Shown: in pieces, positions 7,782 to 13,109 of the stretch
Position numbering within the stretch: the first letter of the stretch is position 1
How the letters are laid out: each line of letters opens with the position of its first letter
Assembly: GCA_024636595.1 (NCBI GenBank)
Contig: JAGXGT010000072.1
Location: forward strand, 1 to 18,621
DNA: 18,621 nt
Direction of reading: 5' to 3'
From: Sphingomonadales bacterium
GTDB taxonomy: Bacteria > Pseudomonadota > Alphaproteobacteria > Sphingomonadales > Sphingomonadaceae
The notes under the pieces: model-generated
What the model was told of the DNA's origin: nothing
The model's database searches: none
What the model saw: only the letters and a program-made list of their open reading frames with translations
Translations under genes and position numbers: made by a program

Positions 7782-8312
7782 TTAACCTTCATCGGCCGGA
7801 TTTAGCTTGCCTTCAAATTTGGGTACCGGACGCGCCAGTGCGTCTGCTTCGGTGGTTGCCTTGCCGTTCTTGCGGATGTCCTCGATCAGCCATTTCATTT
7901 CCTTGATCTCGCGGCGCTGCGCCTTGATGATGCCATCGGCCAATTCCCGCACGCGCCTGTCCTCGATATTGGCGCGTTCGCTGGTCAGGATCGCGATCGA
8001 GTGATGGGGGATCATGGCTTTCTGCCAGGCCTGATCGGAAATCGTGTCTTGCGACCGGACCAGATAGAGCGAACCGGCAAACAACAGCGCCGCGCCGCCC
8101 AGGATCATCGCATTCTTCTTTTTGTCGGTATACATGCCGAGCATGAACAGCAGCATGATGATGGCCATCGCGCCGCCCATGTACAGCGCCATCCAGGTGC
8201 GGGTTTCGCTAAAGAACACATGATCAAGCGCGTAGGTGTTGAGATACATCAGACCAAACATCACCAGCGTCGAGACCGCGATCATTATGATGAATCTTGT
8301 ATATTTCGACAT
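7782..8312 (-). CDS. DUF305-family membrane protein
   Basis: This 176-residue protein has three N-terminal membrane spans (about 6-27, 40-60, 68-84) followed by a periplasmic DUF305 region with the hallmark MIPHH (100-104) and the helical block AQRREIKEMKWLI (131-143). DUF305 proteins are common in copper and other metal-resistance clusters; Met and His in MIPHH are plausible metal ligands, but biochemistry is scarce. The start is the ATG at 8312, preceded by a perfect AGGAGGAG. The frame is open further upstream, but that part crosses the operator and is not coding. It heads the operon DUF305, ion channel, glutaredoxin-MauE. The CsoR-type operator at 8343-8359 lies just upstream, so copper induction is likely. 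A decayed paralogue lies at 5620-5700. Confidence 0.88.
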   Translation of the reverse strand: MSKYTRFIIMIAVSTLVMFGLMYLNTYALDHVFFSETRTWMALYMGGAMAIIMLLFMLGMYTDKKKNAMILGGAALLFAGSLYLVRSQDTISDQAWQKAMIPHHSIAILTSERANIEDRRVRELADGIIKAQRREIKEMKWLIEDIRKNGKATTEADALARPVPKFEGKLNPADEG

Positions 8313-8342
8313 AGTACTCCTCCTTGTAACAGATTTCGATTT

Positions 8343-8359
8343 ATACCCTATAGGGGTAT
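8343..8359. promoter_or_regulatory. CsoR-type operator in front of the DUF305 operon
   Basis: The 17-mer ATACCCTATAGGGGTAT is an imperfect dyad (ATACCC/GGGTAT). It differs by one base from the 13067-13083 site. On the minus strand a perfect -10 hexamer TATAAT (8363-8358) overlaps its edge, so a bound repressor would block the DUF305 promoter. A TTGACA exists at 8393-8388 but the 24-base spacer is too long for a standard promoter, so the -35 is uncertain. Assignment to CsoR is inferred from the GGGGTAT-type dyad and the nearby csoR gene. Confidence 0.7.
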
Positions 8360-8458
8360 TATACGTGCGACTGCCAGAAAAGTTCCCTGTCAATTCTGGC
8401 GCAAATAAATTGCGGGCTTGGACCATTTGCGGCTCAGAAGCGGTGGCTCGTTCCCTCG

Positions 8459-10801
8459 CTAGAGCTGCTTGCGCCGGAGCCGCAGCGCATTGCCGATCAC
8501 GGATACCGAGGACAGACTCATCGCGGCGGCGGCGATCATCGGGCTGAGCAGGATGCCGAACCACGGATATAATATCCCCGCAGCGATTGGCACGCCCAGC
8601 GCGTTATAGAAAAAGGCGAAGAACAGGTTCTGCCGGATATTGCCCATGGTAAGCTGGCTGAGATGCCGCGCCTTGGCGATGCCGCCTAGATCGCCCTTGA
8701 CGAGGGTGATGCCGGCGCTTTCCATCGCAACATCGGTGCCGGTTCCCATCGCGATGCCGATATCGGCCTTGGCCAGCGCCGGGGCGTCGTTGATGCCGTC
8801 GCCGGCCATCGCGACCCGTTTTCCTGCAGCCTGCAACTCGCTGATTACGCGATGCTTGTCTTCGGGCGAAACGTTGGCGTGGATTTCATCGATGCCGATC
8901 ATCTGGCCGACTGCCTGCGCGGTTGCTTCGGCGTCACCAGTCAGCATCACGACATGTAGGCCCGCTTTGTGGAGCGCCTTGATCGCTTCCGCCGTTGTCG
9001 CCTTAACCGGGTCGGCGACACCGATCAGACCGGCCGCCTTGCCGTTGACCGCGACGAACATCACCGTCTGTCCCTGCGAGCGGCCATCATCGGCTTTTGC
9101 CGCCAGCTCCTCACTGTTCGCGCCGAGCCGTGCCATCATCTTTTCATTGCCGATCGCGACCCGTTTATTCTGGACAGTCGCTTCAACTCCCTCACCGGTG
9201 ACCGACTGAAAGTCGCTCGCTGCCTCGAATTGCAGACCTTTGTCTCTCGCGCCTTCAACAATCGCGGCGGCCAGAGGATGCTCGCTGGCGACTTCGATAG
9301 CTGCAACCATTGCGAGCAGTTCGTCGGGTTCAAATCCGCTTTCCGGTTCGACAGAGACCAGCTTGGGTTTCCCTTCGGTCAGCGTCCCGGTCTTGTCGAC
9401 GACGATCGTGTCGATCTTTTCAAAGGTTTCGAGCGCTTCGGCATTTTTGATCAGGATACCATTTTGCGCGCCCTTCCCGGTGCCGACCATGATCGACATC
9501 GGGGTTGCGAGGCCCAGGGCGCAGGGACAGGCAATGATCAGAACGGCGACGGCGTTGACCAACCCATAAGCCAGCGCCGGCTCTGGTCCCCATATCGCCC
9601 AGACCAGGAAGGTTATAAGGGCGACCAGAACCACGGTTGGTACGAAGAAGCCTGCCACCGTATCAGCAAGCTTCTGGATTGGCGCGCGGCTGCGCTGGGC
9701 GTCGGCGACCATCTGGACAATTTTTGCCAGCAACGTGTCCTTGCCGACGCGCTCTGCGGTCATCACGAAGCTACCGGTCTGGTTGACCGTGCCGCCGGTG
9801 ACATCATCACCTTCGGCTTTCTGCACCGGAATCGGTTCGCCGGTGATCATTGCCTGATCGATCGTGCTCGAACCTTTGGCGATGGTCCCGTCGACAGGGA
9901 TTTTCTCTCCGGGCCGGACGCGCAGCTGGTCACCCGACTGCACCTGATCGAGCGCTATTTCTTCTTCCGAACCGTCCGCATTGATCCGCGTGGCGATTGG
10001 CGGGGCCAGTTCGAGCAGTGCGCGCAGGGCGCTGGAGGTCTGGCCGCGCGCTTTAAGCGCGAGCACCTGTCCCAGCAGCACCAAGGTGGTGATGACGGCG
10101 GCGGCTTCATAATAGACAGCGACAGTGCCTCCATGGCCCCGAAATGCCGCGGGGAAGAGGCCGGGGAAGAAAGTCGCGACCAGACTGAACCCATAAGCCA
10201 CCGCGACGCCGAGGCCGATCAGCGTGAACATGTTGAGGTTCATGGTTTTGAGCGATTGCACCCCGCGGACAAAAAACGGCCAGGCGCCCCAGAGGACGAC
10301 CGGGGTTGCCAGCAGCAGCTGTATCCATGTCGCGGTACCGGGATCGAACCAGGATTCAAACGGCCGTCCGGGGATCATGTCGCCCATGGCGTATAGGAAC
10401 AGCGGCAGGGAAAATACCGCACTGACCCAGAAGCGGCGGCGCATATCGATATATTCGGGATCGGGGCCGCTATCGAGCGCGAAGGTTTCGGGTTCCAGCG
10501 CCATGCCGCAGATCGGACAGGAGCCCGGCCCTTCTTGCCGGATTTCCGGATGCATCGGGCAGGTGTAGATCGTGCCTTCCGGGACCGCTGCCTGCGCCGC
10601 TGTCGGATCAGGCGAGAGATAGCGATCCGGATCGGCGACAAATTTGGTCCGGCAACCGGCGGAGCAGAAATGATAATCCTGATCCGCATGGTGCGCGTGA
10701 TGTTCGGTCTTCTCGGGATCAACCGTCATGCCGCAGACCGGATCCTTGACCGGCGCGGCACCATCGGCATGAGCGGGATTCGGAGAATCGGCCTCGGTCA
10801 T
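8459..10801 (-). CDS. copA: Cu(I)-exporting P1B-type ATPase with YHS and HMBD N-terminal domains
   Basis: This 780-residue inner-membrane pump moves Cu(I) out of the cytoplasm using ATP. Domains in order: YHS metal-binding domain (about 19-61, C23, C46, C50), heavy-metal-binding domain (79-103, YTCPMHPEI and CPICGMAL), eight membrane spans, actuator with TGE (320-322), metal-channel CPC (425-427), phosphorylated D469 in DKTGT, HP at 508-509, and GDGIND (667-672). Copper selectivity is supported by YN at 732-733 in TM7 and MSLSS at 761-765 in TM8, the P1B-1 pattern. The usual GMxCxxC HMA domain is absent and replaced by YHS plus HMBD. The ATG overlaps the stop of the DUF5676 gene (ATGA), so translation is coupled. 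The same symbol is also used for the multicopper oxidase at 13110. Silver could be an additional substrate. Confidence 0.93.
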   Translation of the reverse strand: MTEADSPNPAHADGAAPVKDPVCGMTVDPEKTEHHAHHADQDYHFCSAGCRTKFVADPDRYLSPDPTAAQAAVPEGTIYTCPMHPEIRQEGPGSCPICGMALEPETFALDSGPDPEYIDMRRRFWVSAVFSLPLFLYAMGDMIPGRPFESWFDPGTATWIQLLLATPVVLWGAWPFFVRGVQSLKTMNLNMFTLIGLGVAVAYGFSLVATFFPGLFPAAFRGHGGTVAVYYEAAAVITTLVLLGQVLALKARGQTSSALRALLELAPPIATRINADGSEEEIALDQVQSGDQLRVRPGEKIPVDGTIAKGSSTIDQAMITGEPIPVQKAEGDDVTGGTVNQTGSFVMTAERVGKDTLLAKIVQMVADAQRSRAPIQKLADTVAGFFVPTVVLVALITFLVWAIWGPEPALAYGLVNAVAVLIIACPCALGLATPMSIMVGTGKGAQNGILIKNAEALETFEKIDTIVVDKTGTLTEGKPKLVSVEPESGFEPDELLAMVAAIEVASEHPLAAAIVEGARDKGLQFEAASDFQSVTGEGVEATVQNKRVAIGNEKMMARLGANSEELAAKADDGRSQGQTVMFVAVNGKAAGLIGVADPVKATTAEAIKALHKAGLHVVMLTGDAEATAQAVGQMIGIDEIHANVSPEDKHRVISELQAAGKRVAMAGDGINDAPALAKADIGIAMGTGTDVAMESAGITLVKGDLGGIAKARHLSQLTMGNIRQNLFFAFFYNALGVPIAAGILYPWFGILLSPMIAAAAMSLSSVSVIGNALRLRRKQL

Positions 10802-11079
10802 AATTGTGCTTTCAATTTTCCGCTAACCCAGCGCTTGATTGGAATGAAGACGATCGCGATATACCAGCCATAAGCAAAGCTACCGATTGCACCGGCAAAA
10901 AAGCCGGTCAGGGTGAGCCATTCAAACCCCGGAAGCAGCGGTGCCCAGGCTTCGTGCATGTGCATCGATTGCGGAGCCATCAGGCCAAAGATTATGCAAA
11001 GAAGATAGGAGATCAGCAGAAACAGACCGAGTGTCCAGCCCCACAGAAGGATTGATGATCTAACAGTTAGCTTGGTCAT
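10798..11079 (-). CDS. DUF5676-family small membrane protein
   Basis: This 93-residue protein has two or three membrane spans (about 10-36 and 52-80) with the short MHMHEAW motif in the loop between them, which could contact copper. I recognise it as DUF5676-like, a small family often found beside copper ATPases; its biochemical role is unknown. The ATG at 11079 is chosen because GGAG lies six bases upstream; an in-frame ATG at 11091 overlaps that ribosome site. The stop codon overlaps the ATPase start in ATGA, suggesting stoichiometric coexpression. A large palindromic operator (11100-11132) lies about 20 bases upstream. Confidence 0.8.
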   Translation of the reverse strand: MTKLTVRSSILLWGWTLGLFLLISYLLCIIFGLMAPQSMHMHEAWAPLLPGFEWLTLTGFFAGAIGSFAYGWYIAIVFIPIKRWVSGKLKAQL

Positions 11080-11099
11080 GATGATCTCCATTTCCGTTC

Positions 11100-11132
11100 A
11101 GGTTCATATACCCTGTGGGGGTATATGAACCT
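11100..11132. promoter_or_regulatory. CsoR-type operator with perfect 14-bp arms in front of DUF5676-copA
   Basis: The left arm AGGTTCATATACCC (11100-11113) and right arm GGGTATATGAACCT (11119-11132) are exact reverse complements around TGTGG. The inner 17-mer ATACCCTGTGGGGGTAT (11108-11124) matches the other two operators. On the minus strand a -35 TTGACT (11150-11145) and a -10-like CATATA (11127-11122) are 17 bases apart; the right arm covers the -10, consistent with repression. The extended arms are absent from the other two sites. Confidence 0.75.
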
Positions 11133-11150
11133 TTGCGAGGCAAGAGTCAA
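11122..11150 (-). promoter_or_regulatory. Probable promoter of the DUF5676-copA operon
   Basis: The -35 hexamer TTGACT (11150-11145) matches five of six consensus bases. The -10-like CATATA (11127-11122) follows after exactly 17 bases and lies inside the operator palindrome. The start codon is about 43 bases downstream. Confidence 0.5.
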
Positions 11151-11201
11151 TATACGCGTTTGCCCGGCGTGCGGCATGGCCGCGACAGCGCGAACCAAAA
11201 G

Positions 11202-11230
11202 CCCCACATCGCTGGAGCGGCGACGTGGGG
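11202..11230 (-). terminator. Probable intrinsic terminator of the csoR operon
   Basis: CCCCAC (11202-11207) pairs with GTGGGG (11225-11230), and TCGC (11209-11212) with GCGA (11220-11223), with one mismatch and a seven-base loop. On the minus strand the hairpin is followed by GCTTTTGG, a short T-run. It lies about 50 bases after the stop of the Met/His-repeat gene (11277), between that operon and the DUF5676-copA promoter. The T-run is weak, so efficiency is uncertain. Confidence 0.5.
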
Positions 11231-11276
11231 CGGGCTGGTATATTATTGCAAGGCGCGGGGCAAAAGCGATCCGGTC

Positions 11277-11600
11277 TTACTCAGGCTCTTGATCCGGCGT
11301 TTCCGGCTGCGCCATAGCGTCATGGTCCATCTTAGAATGGTCCATCTTAGAATGGTCCATCTCAGAATGGTCCATCTTACCATGATCCATTTTGCTATGG
11401 CCCATTTTACTATGGTCCATTTTGTCGCCTTCCATCATATGGCAGGTTTTCTTGCCGTCTTTGTCGGTCATGCAGCAATTCATCTTGCCATCATCCGTTT
11501 TCTCGCACTTTTGCCCGCCCTCATGATGCTCGGCAAGAACCGCGCTGGGGGCGCCCAAAGCGAAGATTGCGGCGGAGATCGAAAGTGTAAATCTGTTCAT
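11277..11600 (-). CDS. Secreted Met/His-rich copper-binding protein with MDHSK pentapeptide repeats
   Basis: This 107-residue protein begins with a Sec signal peptide (about 1-23, cleavage after SAVLA). The mature part has a Cys-containing segment, CEKTDDGKMNCCMTDKDGKKTC cluster (four Cys), then seven tandem pentapeptides of the form M(D/G)H(S/G)(K/E), ending in MDHD. Met and His spaced like this are typical ligands for periplasmic Cu(I)/Cu(II), as in CopB or PcoE-like proteins; a sponge or chaperone role is inferred. No named family was recognised. The ATG at 11600 is chosen because AAGGAA lies just upstream and the signal peptide begins there. It is the last gene of the csoR operon, 27 bases after the DUF411 gene. 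Confidence 0.75.
   Translation of the reverse strand: MNRFTLSISAAIFALGAPSAVLAEHHEGGQKCEKTDDGKMNCCMTDKDGKKTCHMMEGDKMDHSKMGHSKMDHGKMDHSEMDHSKMDHSKMDHDAMAQPETPDQEPE
11321..11425. repeat. Seven tandem 15-bp units encoding the pentapeptide repeat
   Basis: Units begin at 11321, 11336, 11351, 11366, 11381, 11396 and 11411; the plus-strand consensus is AATGGTCCATCTTAG. The first three or four are almost identical, while the last three have drifted at synonymous and some coding positions. Unit length is a multiple of three, so copy-number changes by slippage would keep the frame and only alter the number of metal-binding repeats. Confidence 0.85.
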
Positions 11601-11627
11601 TTTCAGTTCCTTTGGCGATTGTGACAA

Positions 11628-12095
11628 TTAATTATAACTCGCGAATACGCGCTGCCCCTTGGGGCCAAAAGCGATTACCTGATAGGGCTGTTTAACATCC
11701 TGATATTCCATGCCGGGCGAACCCACCGGCATGCCGGGAACCGCGAGGCCGGTCACATTTTCCGGTTTTTCGCGCAGCAATTTCTGAATCGCTTCGGCCG
11801 GGACATGGCCCTCGATAACGTAGCCTTCGACTATCATCGTGTGGCAGGCGCGCAAATCGTTGGGCACCCCGTGCAGATCCTTGACCATCTTCATGTCGGC
11901 ATTTTCTGCATTCACTTCGGCGTTCAGACCAGCCGATGCGTGATCCGCCCATTCCAGACAGCATCCGCAGCCGGCATCGCGGTACATCGTGTAGCTCGCC
12001 GCCTGTGCTGCAGTCGAACAGGCCGCCAGCGACAGCAACAACAGCCCGGCTGCACTGGTGTCCCTCATTGATTTAGCCATAGCTCCGATCATCAT
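11628..12095 (-). CDS. DUF411 metal-binding lipoprotein
   Basis: This 155-residue protein carries a lipobox (LAAC, lipidated C26), so it should be an exported lipoprotein. The mature part is the DUF411 domain: YRDAGCGCCLEW with C43, C45 and C46, ACHT with C84-H85, GHVP with H97, and GMPVGSPGME (121-130). These Cys, His and Met residues are likely metal ligands; DUF411 genes accompany copper-resistance clusters, though the mechanism is poorly known. Two consecutive ATGs (12095, 12092) follow AAGGAAAG; 12092 has slightly better spacing. It lies nine bases after the DUF2231 stop and is cotranscribed with csoR. Confidence 0.85.
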   Translation of the reverse strand: MMIGAMAKSMRDTSAAGLLLLSLAACSTAAQAASYTMYRDAGCGCCLEWADHASAGLNAEVNAENADMKMVKDLHGVPNDLRACHTMIVEGYVIEGHVPAEAIQKLLREKPENVTGLAVPGMPVGSPGMEYQDVKQPYQVIAFGPKGQRVFASYN

Positions 12096-12104
12096 TCTTT
12101 CCTT

Positions 12105-12776
12105 TCACATACCCATGTGGTTGGGACCCATAGACATTTCCGCACCCCAATAACCTTGAAACAATAAAGCAGCGGCTATTCCGGCGATAACGATCCTCAG
12201 CAAGCTGCGGTCAGATTTCGCACGGTGGACGAGGATTGCTGCTACGACCCCTGCAACCGCGATGCTGGTGCCGGTCCAACGGTGTAGCCCAAGCGTTTCC
12301 GAACGATCGAACATTCTGATGCCCCCTGCGAGCCAGCCCAGCACGGTCGCGATTACCCCGCCTCCCGCGCCGGTATAGATAAGAAATCGTACGGTCGGCT
12401 CCAGTCCCGAGGCCGGACGCGCGAATAATATGAGTTCGGCAAGCCCGGCGGCCAGAAATAACGCAATCGGAAAATGGACGAGAGCGGGATGCAGTCGACC
12501 CAGAAAATCTGTGGGACTGAAGGCTAAGCCTTCGAGATGTTCATCCATCATCTCGTTGTGGCTGTCTGTAGACATAACACCATCGGTTGCACTTGAACCA
12601 TTTCCCCCTGCCGCCGGCACTTCAATTCCGCCGTCGTGGCCTGTCTCCGCAGCCTGTTTCATTTCCGCGATTTCGGCATCGCTCATGTCCTTGCGATGAG
12701 CTTCGTGCGCACTAGCGGCGGGCAGCGACATGGTAACGATCAGCATCAGCATCAGCGAGGCGAGCCACCTGCTCAC
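12105..12776 (-). CDS. DUF2231-family membrane protein with an exported Met/His-containing N terminus
   Basis: This 223-residue protein starts with a signal peptide (1-23, ending ASA) followed by a hydrophilic stretch rich in His and Met (24-85, HEAHRKDMSD and HNEMMDEHLEG). A DUF2231 membrane domain with four spans follows (about 97-118, 128-150, 168-184, 193-210). It contains GRLHPALVHFP (H96, H101) and LHRWTG (H165), the family's conserved histidines, which could bind heme or metal. The C-terminal tail MSMGPNHMGM adds more Met/His. The function of the family is not established. Its ATG overlaps the csoR stop by four bases, so it is translationally coupled to the regulator. Confidence 0.8.
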   Translation of the reverse strand: MSRWLASLMLMLIVTMSLPAASAHEAHRKDMSDAEIAEMKQAAETGHDGGIEVPAAGGNGSSATDGVMSTDSHNEMMDEHLEGLAFSPTDFLGRLHPALVHFPIALFLAAGLAELILFARPASGLEPTVRFLIYTGAGGGVIATVLGWLAGGIRMFDRSETLGLHRWTGTSIAVAGVVAAILVHRAKSDRSLLRIVIAGIAAALLFQGYWGAEMSMGPNHMGM

Positions 12777-13048
12777 CGTTTCACTTTTTCAAACAGATCA
12801 ATCAGTTCGTCAAATTTCTCTTTTTGCTCGGCGGGGCTGCCGGTCGCTATCGCCTCGTTGATGCAGCAGGCGGCATGATCTTTCAGGACTTGGCTCTCGA
12901 CCTTTGCCAGAGCCGATTTCACCGCCTGCACCTGATGCAATATATCGATACAATAACGGTCGTCGGTGATCATCTGGGCGATGCCACGCACCTGCCCTTC
13001 GATCCGGCGGAGCCGATTTATTTTCTGATCCACTGCACCTTTGGCCAT
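12773..13048 (-). CDS. csoR: CsoR-family copper-sensing repressor
   Basis: This 91-residue all-helical DNA-binding protein (DUF156/CsoR-RcnR family) starts with the typical KINRLRRIEGQVRGI. The copper ligand set is complete: C33, H58 and C62, with spacings of 25 and 4 residues, the same as C36-H61-C65 of the well-studied CsoR. There is no His near position 3 and the third position is Cys not His, which argues against an RcnR-like nickel/cobalt sensor. Apo-CsoR represses and Cu(I) releases it. The ATG at 13048 follows a GAGGG; a longer open frame upstream would run through the operator and is rejected. The operator 13067-13083 lies just upstream, so it very likely controls its own operon and the divergent copAB. 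Confidence 0.93.
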   Translation of the reverse strand: MAKGAVDQKINRLRRIEGQVRGIAQMITDDRYCIDILHQVQAVKSALAKVESQVLKDHAACCINEAIATGSPAEQKEKFDELIDLFEKVKR

Positions 13049-13058
13049 GTTTTCCCTC

Positions 13059-13088
13059 TTGAAAAAATACCTTATAGGGGTATATGGT
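13059..13088 (+). promoter_or_regulatory. Probable promoter of the multicopper oxidase-copB operon
   Basis: A -35 TTGAAA (13059-13064) and a -10-like TATGGT (13083-13088) are 18 bases apart. The CsoR-type operator fills the spacer between them. A mirrored TTGAAA on the minus strand (13095-13090) may belong to the divergent csoR promoter, whose -10 is not clear. Confidence 0.5.
13067..13083. promoter_or_regulatory. CsoR-type operator between csoR and the multicopper oxidase gene
   Basis: The 17-mer ATACCTTATAGGGGTAT differs from the 8343-8359 site by one base and shares the GGGGTAT half with the third site. It is placed between divergent start codons 13048 (minus) and 13110 (plus), so one bound tetramer could control both directions. 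Confidence 0.75.
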
Positions 13089-13109
13089 ATTTCAAAGGAA
13101 AAAGCCAAC

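Noticed and set aside
8313..8564. N-terminal extension of the DUF305 protein up to 8564
   Set aside because: It crosses the CsoR-type operator and overlaps the ATPase 3' end; the ATG at 8312 has a perfect ribosome site and begins the first membrane span.
8969..10396. Plus-strand frame of 475 codons opposite the copper ATPase
   Set aside because: Shadow of the ATPase coding frame; Arg/Asp/Gly-rich with no domain pattern.
12773..13048. RcnR (nickel/cobalt) or CstR (persulfide) identity for the CsoR-family regulator
   Set aside because: The C33-H58-C62 ligand set and lack of a His near position 3 fit copper-sensing CsoR; the genes it neighbours are copper genes.
13041..13109. N-terminal extension of the multicopper oxidase to 13041
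   Set aside because: It would run through the promoter and operator and place the TAT signal internally; the ATG at 13110 begins a normal twin-arginine signal.
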